Source: Strobilurus pachycystidiatus
Lineage: Eukaryota > Basidiomycota > Agaricomycetes > Agaricales > Physalacriaceae
DNA length: 64,000 nt
NCBI GenBank assembly: GCA_019915135.1
Contig: JAHLMK010000001.1
Coordinates: forward strand, 5,828,001-5,892,000
Direction: 5' to 3'
Positions 24,856 through 37,500 of this stretch are shown here, one piece after another. The first letter of the stretch is position 1. The number at the start of each line of letters is the position of its first letter. The translations under genes and the position numbers were made by a program. The notes under the pieces were generated by a model that did no database searches, had not been told where the DNA came from, and saw only the letters and a list, made by a program, of their open reading frames with translations.

Positions 24856-25266
24856 GGGGAGGGATCTTTTAACTCACATGCTTTCTCTGATTTTGTAAAC
24901 AATAATAATTCAATTGTACAAATTGTTATACTCACGTTGAACTCAATCGATATCCCGCCTTTGGCGTGTAAGAAAAGATATATTGAATTCTCCACTATGA
25001 GACGCAACATTGAGTGATGCAAGGTGTCAGTTACCCTTTCTCTGAGTCTGAGCGACTCTCAGCCTGATGTGACTTCTTGTCTTGAAATAGCTTCCTTACA
25101 TTCAAGGTTTAGTGCATGCAGCATGCTCAATTTGAATAGGTAAGCAAACTTGCATTGGACGGCGGACGCTGACCAAGTGCCGGGGTTTTGCCGTGACAAT
25201 CTCCGTGCCGGATCCCGGGTGCGTTGTTGACAACCGTCACATCCTTTCCGCGCCTTGATTTCCCCT
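24856..25266. other. Spacer between transporter and gene B
   Basis: A 411-bp A+T-richer spacer holding the transporter 3' end and the gene B promoter. No RNA gene or other coding region is seen. Confidence 0.55.
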
Positions 25267-28200
25267 ATGGACGAGGATGATAATAGTGAGGTCGGTGCTC
25301 AATAGTGGCCCTGCTTCATTCTTCCAAATTTGAGAGGCTGACGTCCTGCATAGGTCTCAAGTTCCGTGGAGGTGGTGGACATGGACGGAATGGACACATC
25401 CGATCCTGATTCTGACTACGAGGACGATGCTGAGTACTCGGATGCTCACAGGTCGAAGCGCAGGAAAACGACAAAAGCAGACGTATCATCTTCCAGGACA
25501 CGCAGACTCCCGGAAGCAGGACCCTTCCAGTACACTATTCGCTCGCGTCTCAGGCCATTACCCAAGAACCGCAAAGACTTGAATCTCCAAACAGAATACG
25601 GCGACAACGACTTCTGGACCAAGAAAGCAGGTCTCAGAGAGCTCTTTCAAAACGTCTTGGACGGCTGTGTCGCCTTTATGCGGTCGGACCGACCAGACGC
25701 GCTTCCAAGTGATATCGTCGTTAGCGTCATCGACGGCAATAAACCCCTGGATGTGAATTCGCTACCAAAAGACTGTCCTTGGGCCGACTTGACGGACATT
25801 TCCTCCATTCCTGTCGGAAAGACCATTACCTTTCTCTTGCGTGTAAAATCCACACTACCAGAACCTCCTTCGACGACTAAACGACGACGGTACGGCCTGA
25901 AAATATGGGCTGATTTCCGTGTCCTTGGTTGGATAAGCCTCCGAATGAAGGACGATGAGCTATGTGATATCGAGATGTTCAATCGATATCACGAGCCTCT
26001 GACACTAGTGGCCATGAACCTTGGGTCTACGACCAAAGCTGGTGATGACGCATACGCGGGAGAACATGGGGATGGGATGAAAATGGTACGCAGCTTTTCT
26101 ACAAAGGACTTGTCTCAAAGCCGTCTCATATTGTAACCTCAAGGGTATCAATGCCATCAAACGGCCGAGCGATGGCGCTGTCGCACCTGAGGTTCATTAT
26201 ATCAGTTACAATCGGCAATGGGACTTCGTTTACAACGATTACCATACGCTGGAGGTCAGAGAAGCCAATTCTGATGTCAATATCCCTCCTGTACCGGGAG
26301 TCCTCGCTGTCGTCAAAGATTTCCCGAGCTCTAGTGTCGAAGTCTCCAACTTCCTGTTCCTTCGTCCCCCGAAGTTAGAGTTCCGAGCACCCGCTGGATC
26401 CATTCTCTTAGATGGAGATTTAGGTGGCATGATATACGTATGTCTGGCGCTCTTCTCCCGCTTCAAGATGCCTGAAAATTACGTTCAGGTCAAGCAAATT
26501 CATGTCATCAAGTCGCGTTCCCTACACTATGGGATTGATGTCAGAAAAGGCGCCTATCTATCTAGAGAACGTGTCGGATTCCATTTCGATCGCGAGCTCG
26601 AGACGATTGCTTGCGATATATGGTCTCACCTACTTCTCACAAACGAAAAGGCGGTCAAGATCTATATCGACCTCATTGCTGCACATCCGCGATGCCTGGA
26701 GGTCCGCCGTCTCGATCGTTACATGACAAATGATGTTGCGGACTCCCTGAAGAAGTACTTCACGAAGAGGCATGGGCAGAATGCCCTCTTTTGTGCCAAC
26801 GACGAGTCCGAGAAAGGTTTTATTCGCAGGTTTCTTCATAAATGGGCCATCCCTCTTGAGAAGCCTCTACATGACCTCTTTATAAAGTATGACCTCATAG
26901 AATCGCACTCGCAGATACGAACGGCACATTTCAGGAACCTTCCCCCTTCTCCCATTCCCGCTCAGACCTCCTTGCATGTACGTTTCACATTGCACCTTGT
27001 CGATGCCTTCCTCTCCATGGAGCCGGCGATTGTCGCCCTTCGAGGCAGGTACAGCTTCAGAATGGCGCCACAGGAAATTACCACAGAGAGCGTCAAGGCG
27101 GTGGATGGCTCCATGCTTCTCAACGATTGTGTGCTCTCGTACGGGCATGCCCATCGCTCCGACGTTGGTCGCATGTGTCCCTCTTGGTCTGGTTATTGCG
27201 CCTCTCGCGACCGTCGCGGGGAACGTCCCGAGTTCACCTGCCATTGTGCTGCTATGCACATTCTTTCCCTTCTGACGCAGGATTCCTTCCATCCATTAAA
27301 GTCATATATTGCGACAAAGCGATCCATGATCCTTCGAAGGCTACCACAGGACCTACAATTGGAGACTCGTTCAAAAAAATCGCTGGCGGAAGCAGAGTTG
27401 TCGTGGAAGACAGGCAGTTCTGATGCAGCATCGAGATTCGGAGTGTTGGTTTCTGCTGCGGTGGACGACTACAAGCCTCGTCTGATCAACAAACCGAATG
27501 CTGCTACGACAGCTGCTAGTAGTACTAGCGAAGCGGCTAAACAGCCACAAGTCACTGGGAGCGAAGCGCAGCCTGACGGCCCTGGTGCGTCTCCCGAGCT
27601 CTTCGATCGACATCTGAACTCACAATCACAGTACAATCCGGACCTTTCAGCGAAACGTTTGAGTGCGTCGGCACTTCCCTCAACCTCGGCGGCAAATTGC
27701 CTCCCGGAAAGAAGTACATCGCGCAGGTCTACTGGAAGCCAGACACACCCAACAATACCTCTGTGTACAGTCTTCCGTATCATTTCGCTGTCCCTCCTTC
27801 ACCACCATTGGCCTCCTCCATCGCTGCGGTCCGACATCTGCCAGATCAAATCCTTGTTACATGGGAGAGCAAGCCCGAAGATGGAGCCGATGCTTGGGTT
27901 GTCGTCGTACGGAACAAGGATAATGAAGTGACGCGCAGAGAAGTGGCTACCACGTCCCTGGACGTAAAAGTCGAGGGACTACCCGTTGATATTTCCGTGA
28001 CCGATCTTTCGACGGTCTCATTAGAGATACACGGAAAGTCTCTAGCCTGTGACGGCCTCTTGAGCGTCGCCTGCGCTAGGTGGCCAATCCGTACTGAAGA
28101 AGCTGAAGCCGCGCCAGTTTCTCTCAATGGGAATGTCCCGCCAGTAGGAGGGGACGAGGAGCTGGAATACGTCGATAACGAATATACGCTGGGCTTGGCT

Positions 28201-30094
28201 GCTCGTCAAGCGGAGGCAAGCACCCGACCAGACGACCCAGACGTTACCATGAAGGATATCACTGACCATCAGGCCGAGCTTGGTTTGCCGGCCCATGAAG
28301 ATCTGTTTGCCACATCCTCGCTGCCAGTACGTCCACTCGATGCTGGAGGATATCATGTACTGACCGCTTCACTTGTCAGCTCGTCGATGACAAGACCTAC
28401 GTGGCGCTCAAGTCTTGTTTCGTGAACAAGAAGAAAGTGGTTGTCGATAACCACGTCTCTGTCACTTTGAAAAGCAGCAGCGGGAGGGAGATACAGACTG
28501 TCGTCCACGTCCACTCCATTAACATGCCAGAGGATCCAGATGACGATGACGACCCCAGATTGATTACTCTATCCCAGTATGTCCCTTGGTCCCGCATACA
28601 TCCAAAGGCTCCTTCAAAAGGGCTCCTCCTTTCTGATCAGTTGGCGAGGTTCCGCATCTCCGACATCGTCGATGTACATAACTCCATTGATTTTGCCCCT
28701 ACTGGAATCCTAGATGACACACCTCCCAACGAATACTTCTGCATGTGGGAGGTGTCATCACTCGATGTGGCGAACGGGTACTTTGGCTTCCGACCCGTGC
28801 TTCCAGCGGCACAGAGGGACGTTCCAACGATGGAAGCGTTACGATTCGGGGACATTGGATGTGGAATCGGCGGGGCCTCGGCGGGATTCAGGGCCGCTGG
28901 ATTCGATGTTCATTTCGGTGTCGAGTCCAACGAGAGGACCGCACTGATTTACAAGGTATGTGAACTTCTCAACGAACGAGTCACTTGAACTTAGTCGCGG
29001 CCTTCAAGGGAAATTGTCTCGCAACGATGTATAACGAGTCAATTGACAGTTTTTTCGCTCAGTCCTGGGCAGATTCGCCGATGATTGACGACCCCTTCGC
29101 AGCGTTGTTTGTCAACTGTGCTACTATGTGTACCACTAGGAAAATGGCAATCAGTAACTTTGTAAGTGCGGTACGCGAGTTCCAGCCTGCCTATGTGGTG
29201 TGTTCTTTTGCCGGACTCTATACTACTACTCACCACTGGCCTAGATTGGTAATTTGAAGCCGGTAAGTTGCATTTCTGATGAAGGAGGGTCCACTCAGAC
29301 CGTACCTGGCAGGGCACCTCGTCCGTTGAGCTCCAGGAAATCCATTACGAAGTCATGAAGCTAGGATATTGTCTCCGATCTCGCATTCTCGATGCAGCCG
29401 ACTACGGTGCGGCAGCACACAGTCGACACCTTGTCTTGATCGCTACTGCGCCTGGGCGTGTCGTGCCAGAATTTCCGTCTGCCACAGTTCAAACTCCCGT
29501 TGCACTCAAGGACGTCATAGGCGACCTACCTTCGCGCAATTCCAAGTGCCGCCAGACGGGGAAGGGTTTCGCATCGAGTACCAGCCATGTCGCAGATCGA
29601 TCTCAGCCCTTCTCGTGGCATTGTACGGGATGCTATGTCCCAGACCTGACGTCCTGGGATGTGGACAAAACGGTCGCGGCTTGGGATCAGCCTCTTCCAG
29701 GTGCGTGAACTCGCCATGCTTGCTGATAAAGTTTAAAGACTTCGTGACAGAAACCTTCCGTTTGCCTTCCGACCGAGTCAAATGTCGGCATCCACGTTCG
29801 TCTCAATTCCTTTCTTCGATCCCGAATACATCGTGACGCATACGCAGAATACCCGGAACGATTCCTGACCGTACGTGAGATGGCACGCGTGTTGTCGTTC
29901 CCAGTAAGCTCATCATTGCTGCTATGGGTCAGTAGTCTGACGAATGTGGAAAACAGGATGAATGGACATTTACGGGATCCCTTCAAAATCAGTACGCTCA
30001 GCTCGTGAGCTCTATCCCCCCTCGTTTAGCACAGTCAATCGGAGAGGAAGTGAAGAAGGTACTTGTGCAAGCGCATCTTCACCTACAGACGTGA
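25267..30094 (+). CDS. Gene B: GHKL ATPase - BAH-like - C5 DNA methyltransferase-like fusion protein
   Basis: A tiny first exon (25267-25290, MDEDDNSE) joins to 25354 through a GTCGGT donor that is also present at the start of gene C, so the upstream ATG is preferred to that at 25381. The GHKL module has N-box GLRELFQNVLDG (about 25636), the altered G1 region DIEMFNRYHEPL, then LGSTTKAGD and AGEHGDGMKM (exon end 26085). The S5-like region carries GIDVRKGAYLSRERVG (R-E-R in place of R-D-R). A beta-sandwich segment, an acidic linker and a BAH-like part (SCFVNKKKVVVDNHVSVTL) precede motif I FGDIGCGIGGASAGFRAAGF (near 28850). The position of motif IV reads AALFVNCATM, motif VI reads VIGNLKP, motif VIII reads YGAAAHSRHLVLIATAP. 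Motif X, GSLQNQYAQLVSSIPP, ends at the TGA at 30092-30094. It is closer to gene C than to gene A. AdoMet binding is plausible; catalysis is not. Confidence 0.82.
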
Positions 30095-31184
30095 CGGGGC
30101 TAGTCCCATGTATAAAGAAATTTTCTTGTGTAACTATCACATCTTGAGCGGGTCAAGGTGGTCGCAATTGTAACATGTCTATTCGGTTTCATGACTCGTA
30201 ACATGAGGATATCATCAAGACAATTTGACGTGGTATGCATATGCGGCGGCGATCATCATCATCATCATATGCCGCTGTATTTTGTCGTTATGCCTGTCCG
30301 TGCTGAAGGTTGGTGCACCTTGCGATGATGATCAATGAACGGAAGATGGTGAACGTGTCTTGGCGAAAGAAGGTCCACATACATTATTGGAGTACATCAC
30401 CGGGTGACCGAGGAGGTACCCTTCACACTGCGCCACATCACAGTGTGTTCCGGATCTAGTCTCTTGATCTGGATCTTAATCTCTTTATCTATATTACTTA
30501 GATACACGTGAATCACGATGCAACCAAGGGACCTCATACTACCTAGCCTTACCCTGCCTTACCTCGTGCGTTTACCGAGTACTTCGTCCGCCCAGCCGGG
30601 GTTCCAACGAAGATAATAAGCTATACTATCGCCGAGCCACCTAGACACGGAGCGAGAGAGCTCGAGTACACAAAAGACCTTGGAACAAAAAGACTGGGCG
30701 ATGGAGTTATCAAGCGTCCCGAGGTACGTTGACCCCATGAACAAAGGGCTTCAAGTTAGCAGCGACTAGTTCCCAGCTATCCAGTCTTAATGTATTCGAC
30801 GTGCCAGAGGAGGTATACACAATATTATAGTCCTATCATATCCTATTACAAGTACAATTCATACGGGGAGGGGCTTTCGAAAGCAAGAAACTGGAAGGGC
30901 AGGGTTAGCAAGAGACAATAAGCGAGAGTGGGGGGAAGAGGGCGAAATGGGGTAGGCGGGATGGGAAAGAGGGCGAGATGGGGAGGAGACCGATCTGGTG
31001 TATCGCATCGCAAGGAGATAGCGTACATGCGGTCGCGTAGCTCGGCAAAGGAGATAGCTAGATGCTCACCAACAGATATATACACTCCGATTCGTGTCGC
31101 CAGCGCACATCATGAGAGCAGCACTCAGTGCTGCGCTGCGGTCGTGACCTGCAGATCATGGGTGTTTCCTGCAGGGGCAATCTC
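30095..31184. other. Gene-free stretch downstream of gene B
   Basis: About 1.1 kb with no supported gene. It contains a short ATC repeat near 30250-30270 and A+T-rich segments. The minus-strand frame at 30559-30744 has no protein-like features. Confidence 0.5.
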
Positions 31185-31867
31185 TCATGAGGACGCAAGT
31201 GAAGACAATGATCGAGGAAAGCACACACCAGACGTCGAGTCGTAAACATGCCAAGTCAGCGAGCTGCGCTTCTCGCCTGTGCCGGTCGGTCCAGAGACGG
31301 CGTGTTCCCAGCCATCGGGGAGGCCCTGCGGGGAGTTTAGCGGATGTGTGGCGCAATAGAATGATAGTGCGACGCACAGTGAACCCACTCGTCATGGGAT
31401 CGAAGCCGACATGGACGTGGTGCACAAAGCCCGAAGGCCCGCTGGTGAGCCCGCCCGCAGCGCTGCGTTCGTACATGTCATCATGCCACTTGTACAGCTC
31501 CTCGTCGCTGCCGAATGACAGCAGGAATGTCTTGGGCCGTGCGCTGGGGCGTTCCGTGACCTTCAGCAAGACGCAGAAAGGCTTGAGCTCCGTGCGCTCG
31601 ACGGTTGTGAGGTCGCGGAGCTGGATTGTCTTCTGTGGGCGGGTCGTCGCCTGGAAAAGTTCGTGCGGTCAGCGGAAGGGCGCTGTTGTTGGCGCGATGA
31701 GAGCGCACCGGGCCCGCCTTGTGGAACTGCAGCGTGGTCTCGCTCAAGACCAGATATTTTCGCTTCCAAATCCAGCCTGAAAATGTGCCCTTTGTCTTGA
31801 CATCGACAGCTCCGCTGCGCAGGACCTTGGGGGACGTTGGCGTCTTGTTCTCTTTCGACGAAGGCAT
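31185..31867 (-). CDS. PH domain - CRIB/PBD protein lacking a kinase domain (Cla4-like N-terminal module)
   Basis: The start at 31867 gives MPSSKENKTPTSPKVLRSG. A pleckstrin-homology domain follows (GTFSGWIWKRKYLVLSET, intron, then TIQLRDLTTVERTELKPFCV and FLLSFGSDEELYKWHDDMYE). Next comes a p21-binding (CRIB) motif, SGPSGFVHHVHVGFDPMTSG, and after a second intron FT/GLPDGWE. The consensus ISxPxxFxHxxHVG is clear. This is the order found in Cla4-type PAK kinases, but here the frame ends about 45 residues after the CRIB motif (stop at 31185) and no kinase domain is present downstream. The protein could compete with PAK kinases for phosphoinositides and Cdc42/Rac-GTP at the membrane. An unseen extra 3' exon is possible, since CATGTTTACG could act as a donor. 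Confidence 0.75.
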
Positions 31868-33772
31868 TGGGGAGGGCGGGCGAGAAGAGAGAGAAAAGGC
31901 GGGGACGACGCCGCTATAAAGGCGGTGGCAGGCTGACGGATGATGGTGGTACAAAGGCAAGCACCAAAGGGCCTTTTCGATCGCGGCAACCAACCATCAA
32001 TTTCAAAAATTATCAACTAGCAAGTCGGCAAGTAAACATCGTTCATTAAGTATTCTTTGTTTTGTCAACCGTCTCCTTGCCACTCGTTTACATACCCCCG
32101 CCTCGCCCTGCTGCCAGCAGTTCTACGTAACGCGCCGCCTCGGCCACCGTGTTCCCAAATGCGGGTGCTAATTTCTTTGTTTCAAATTCCTCGTCCTGAA
32201 ACGGAACAAAAGGCACCTCGAGGCAGATCAGAAAAGGCCATGGACGCTAGCCATCATTTCGAGGAACAAAAACAATTACAGCAACCGGGGCGTCTTGACG
32301 TGTGCACGCTGAGCCCCACCGTTCCTCGCGTCACCATCATCCATGAAGCCTCCTTCGTCTGCGGCCGCGAGTCTGAAACTTTGGAACATGCATGCATGAC
32401 GCATGGTTCCCACCCAGACCACTCATCCCAGAATATCATCAATCCACACACCCACGCAATGTAAATCGTTATCGAGATTAAAATGCCAGCACACGGGCAT
32501 ACGGCGTATATCACCGAAGTATGAGTCGAGGTAGCCTCAAGTTCCGCCTACCATGCCCTCAGGCCGCTTGACGACTACTCCGTTTCCGCCGTTACACCGT
32601 TTCCGCCTCGAGGTGAGGATGAAACGTACAAGCGCATACCATGCCGAGTACAGGCTCTTGAGCCCAGAAATTAGACTTGTGCAGTGCGCCCAGGCGCGCT
32701 ATCCATACGGCTGTGAAGTTCTTCGTCTCCGCGAAGCATGTTGACGGGTGCTGTTTAGGCGATTGAGAAGCGTTCACTTCCTCTATACTTGACTGATAAG
32801 CACGACTGATATTGTTCCTGATCACTCGAGCGTACGTCTTCCAGAGGTAAACTTGTATAGCAGGCCGATACGTTGCATAATAGAAACCGGATTGAACCCA
32901 GGTTTCTGTACAATCAACTCGGTCAGAGATTTCTTTGGGAATGAAGAAACGCGAACGCGTACCATCACACCATGCTCGGTTTATCAACGGACTATTCAAT
33001 GCCTTCTCACCCACAATCTCGATGCGCAGCTACCTGGCCATGCAAAATCTGAGCGACAATCATACATAACACAATTAATAGTAGTTACCAAAACTGCGCA
33101 TTGGTGTCAGATGCTTTCCAAGGCATTGCAACCAACAATGCTGTCCGATGGCCTGAAGTACTTCCGCTAGTGTAGAGTCCAGGCGATGGCATACCCCGAC
33201 ACTACCGAGACGCAGAAGACGCTTGTCGGAGGGTTTATTCGCGATTCGGATCATGTTCAATATTCGGGGCTAGAATGATAAGAGGTCATCAGAAAGAAAG
33301 CAGCGAGTGACATGACCTGCTCACATCAGAAATAATTTATCGTCTACAGAGGAGAGATCCACATAGAAGATGATAGATATCAAAACATGGAGAGTAGTTC
33401 GTGAGTAAGTAGCCGGGTCGCGCTTGGTGCGCGAAATACTGCAATAGTCGGGGAAGGTGCGCGTTGCCTTGGGGTAGCGCCGACACAAAGAATATCTTGG
33501 TCGCGATTTTCATCTGTGATCCCGATGAAAGGTGAATATCGGATGCAGAGGAGAGGAATCGCAGGAGCCGAAGGCCAGGAAGAGATCTTCATGGGCGACC
33601 TGTGAAGCCGCAGGTCCAGTAGCATGTCCTAACGTCGCGAATTGTGAGGTATCGTATCGTGTCGGTATGATAGGATTAGTGTGTGTGTCATGAAAGCCGC
33701 GTCGAGTGTGCAACTAGTTGAAGAAAGCGGTTGCCCTATATTGTATGCCGGATATTGCGTGGAAGCAAAAGG
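31868..33772. other. Gene-poor stretch of about 1.9 kb
   Basis: No gene can be firmly supported. A minus-strand run at 33260-32592 has two protein-like pieces: IANKPSDKRLLRLGSVGVCH with QAIGQHCWLQCLGKHL, then NSPLINRAWCDGTRSRFFIP. A plausible intron (from about 33086) separates them. This could be a small or degraded gene of unknown family. The rest shows no features beyond simple A/C-rich runs. Confidence 0.35.
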
Positions 33773-34232
33773 CTAGGTCGCTGCAAATAAGCGCATGAGC
33801 ACACACATGACAAGGTGGTATGCATTGCCGGCGCTTACCCTGCCTCCTCGCCTCCTCCAAGCGCGCCCTAATCAACGCCGGCAACCCAACAATATCCCTC
33901 ACAAGCCGCTGAATCTGCACATCCGCCGCGATGTACAACGCGTTGTCCAGCTCGTCCATCTGCGCCAGCACCTCCGCCATCTCTTTCTCTCTGACCGGCT
34001 CCGAGTCATTGGACGGCGCCTGGAGCCTCCTCAGCTCATCTGACAATGTCTTGAAGTGCGCCCCGTGTCGCCGTTTGCGCACTTCGATGCGGAGCCAGAC
34101 GATGTAGGTCTTGATGAGCAGGAGCACGATGCGTACGACGAGGAAGGCGATGAGCGCGAGCATCAGACAGCAGAGTGAGGCGTAGAGAGGGAAGAAAATG
34201 CATTTTCGGAGGAGCCGGCCAGCGGTGCGCAT
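33773..34232 (-). CDS. Small membrane protein P2 (paralogue of the gene at 20058-20548)
   Basis: The start at 34232 (MRTAGRLLRKCIFF) immediately precedes one or two hydrophobic helices (LYASLCCLMLALIAFLVV and IVLLLIKTYIVWL). A charged, probably coiled region follows: LSDELRRLQAPSNDSEP, EKEMAEVLAQMDELDNALYI and LIRARLEEARRQ. A GTAAGC donor and GCAG acceptor lead to a three-codon last exon ending at the TAG at 33773-33775, the same arrangement as in P1. The gene lies just downstream of gene C on the same strand. The function is unknown; a single-pass membrane protein with a cytosolic helical tail is inferred. Confidence 0.6.
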
Positions 34233-34572
34233 CGCATGTGGGTGAGATGGTGGTGGGAGAAAACAAAGTGAGCAAGCAGACCATGACGCATCTTGGAGGA
34301 GGTCGGGCCGAGTGCCGAAATGTGTGTGGCGCTTCTTCAAGCTTCAGTCTTCGGCCTTATAGACATGACGACGCGATTTTCAAGATCATTGACTAGTAGC
34401 TATATTATAGTTCTGAGGTATGTGTTTCTCCCTGGTCGATTGCTTCTCTTCATTTTCAGACTTCGGCCGACCATACATGATGTTCAAGATACTTAGGTTA
34501 CACACAAGAAATCTGACATTACTGCTTAGTAACATACACACATACAGCAAACAAGGTCTACCCAAGCTTCTA

Positions 34573-37500
34573 TCACGTCTTCAAATGGGGATGCGCCGTC
34601 AAGAGTACCTTCTTGACTTCCTCGCCAATTGCCTGGGCCAAGCGCGGAGGGATCGAGCTCACCAACTGAGCGTACTGACTTTGTAGGGATCCCGTGAAAG
34701 TCCATTGGTCCTATAAGCGACTGCGTCAGGCTTTCGTTCGATGAGCGCAAGAAAACAGGTCCGGAACTTACAGGAAACGACAATATGCGCGCCATCTCAC
34801 GAACGGTCAAGAATCGCTCTGGATGTTCTACAACGACGTCAGAATGGCTGTCGGCTTTGAGCGAGAGAAATTGACACTAACGGGGATGCCGGCACTTGAC
34901 TTTGTCAGAGGGCAGTGAGAACGTTTCTATCAAACAATCGGCTCAGCAATCAACTTCAAGTTAGACAGTCAATTCACGCCTTACCTGGAAGGGGCTGATC
35001 CCAATCCGCCACTGTTTTCTCCTTATCCCACGATTTCACGTCCGGAACATAGCATCCCGTGCAATGCCATGAGAAGACTTGGGATCGATCAGTGAGATGG
35101 CTCGTACTTGACCCGAAGCCTTTCCCAGTCTGGCGGCACTTTGGGTTATGCGGAGACAGGTCGCCGATGACATCCTTGAGCGAAACGGGACTTTGAGCTG
35201 TGCGAGAAGGGAAATCCGGTTCGTCACGACCGGGCGCGGTAGCAATCAAGATGAGGTGTTGACTGTGTGCCGCCACTCCGTAGTCCGCTGCATCTAGAAC
35301 GCGGGAGCAAAGACGATAACCGAGCTTTAGGGTTTCGTATTGGATCTCCCGAAGTACAATGGATGATGTATCCTGAAAGGTGCCCATTTGTCAGTGAAGC
35401 TTTGAACGCAAAGGCTGCAATTTACCGGTCTCAGACTACCGATCTAAATGCACGGTAAGTATCTGTTCTACAGCCATATACACTTAGCACTTACCGCGTA
35501 GGCGGGTTTGAAATCACATATCGTCCTGACAAAGTTTTTCATCGCTTGCTTGGGAGTCATAGTAGCACAGTTGACGAACAACGCCGCAAACGGATCGTCG
35601 ATCATCGGAGAATCTGACCAAGATTGCGCGAAGAAGTCATCGCATGGTTCATTGTACATCGAGGCAAAGGAGTTCAAGTTTCCCTGAAAACAGCTGAAGT
35701 TGTGAAGGCCTTGAAGAGAGGCTACATACCCTGAAGACCAAGGCGGTCCTTTCATCGGATTCAACACCGAAGCAAACATCGAAGCCAGCAGCCTTGAACC
35801 CCGCCGAAGCACCCCCAATTCCACACCCAATGTCTCCAAATTGCAGCGCCTTCATTGTCGGTACGTTCGTCGGCGTAAGAAGGGCAGGTATAAAGCCGAT
35901 ACAACCGTTCGGAGCGTCCTGCAACGCCACGTCCCACATGTAGAAGTAATCGTTTGTGGGTATGTCATCCAGGACGCCAAGACGAGTAACAACGACGGAC
36001 TCGTGGACGTCTATGATATCAGGGACACGAAACCTCCCAGAATACACTCCGAGAAGCCCGTTCTGGGGCGCCTTTGAATGGATGCGAGACCAGGGGATGT
36101 ACTGGTATAGAGTGACGAGTTTGGGGTCGTCCTCGTCATCTGGATCCTCGGGCATCTCGATAGATTGAACATAGACGATGGTTTGGATGTCCTTCCCAGT
36201 TCTGCTTCTCAGAGTGGCAGAGACGTGACTACCCACGGTCAGTTTCTTCTTGTTCACGAAGCAAGATTTGGGTGCCAAGTAGGACTTGTCGTCAACGAGC
36301 TGTCAACGTGAAGCGGTCAACCTCAACAGTGATGTAATGGAGCAGATAGGAACTTACTGGAAGCGTGGATGTAGCGACAAGTTCGTCATAGGTTGGTAGA
36401 CTCGTAGGGGGTTCGGTCTGGATATCATCAGCATCCTCCATTGTCACGTCCGAGTGGCGCTCTCTCGCAGCCAAGCCCAATGTGTACTCGTTGTCCACAT
36501 ATTCAAGTTCTTCATCTTCGGCAAATCTTGAAACATTCCCATCGAGAGGGCCAGGAGCGACTTCGGCCACTTCAGGACCGACAGGCCACCTAGCGCAGAT
36601 AGCGCTCATGAGACCGTCGCAGACCGAAGACTTCCCATATATCTCTACCGATATCGTTGAGAGATCGGTCACGGAAATATCGACAGGTAAACCCTCGACC
36701 ATCGTGTCCAGTGACGGGGTATTGACTTCTTGGCGCGCCAACTCTGTATCCCTGTTCCGTACAGCGATGACCCATGAATCGGCACCGTCCTCAGGCTTGC
36801 CATCCCATGTAACAAGGATACGATCAGGAAGATGACGCGTGACCGCAATCGAGGCGGAAGCCGGCGGTGAAGGGGGGACGGCAAAGTGATGCGGAAGACT
36901 ATAGAGAGATGTGTAATCGGCCTCGTCCGCCTTCCAGCATACTTGTGCGATGTACTTCATACCCGGAGGAAGTTTGTCGCTGAGGATGATGGAATGGCCG
37001 CTGCACTCAAACGCTTGGCTGGATATTTCTACACGATTTTGAGTCAGAATGTCGAGATGCTGGAACTGGAGGGTACGAAACATACTTTGACCTTCCGGCT
37101 GAGCATTACTATCAGTTGTTGGTGGCTGTCCATCGGGGTTCGGCCATCCACCTGCCGGCGGACGCGAGGACACAGTGGATGTCGCATTGTGGATCAAGCG
37201 AGGCTTGTATCCATCCCTTTCGGCAGATACCACTACGCCGAATTTCGGCGATGAACCGGAAATCCCCGTTGCCCAAGACAACTCCATCTCCATCGGGGAG
37301 GCCACGTCCTGCCGCGAGCGAGCTGTGAATTGAAGATCCCGCGGTAGACTCTGGAGTATCAAAAGACGCCGGTGAGCTGCGGTGCCTGTCGTCGACAACA
37401 CCGTCTCTTGCGTGAGAACGTAGAGAATGTGGATAGCGGCGCAGTGACAGACGGATTCTGGGTTGTGGACATCGGGTGGCGCTTCGGCTCGCCGGTCGTG

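Noticed and set aside
30250..30270. Short ATC microsatellite
   Set aside because: Only about five units; ordinary simple repeat without evident role.
32592..33260. Possible two-exon minus-strand gene
   Set aside because: Protein-like pieces exist but no recognisable family, start or stop arrangement; kept only as a note in the spacer entry.
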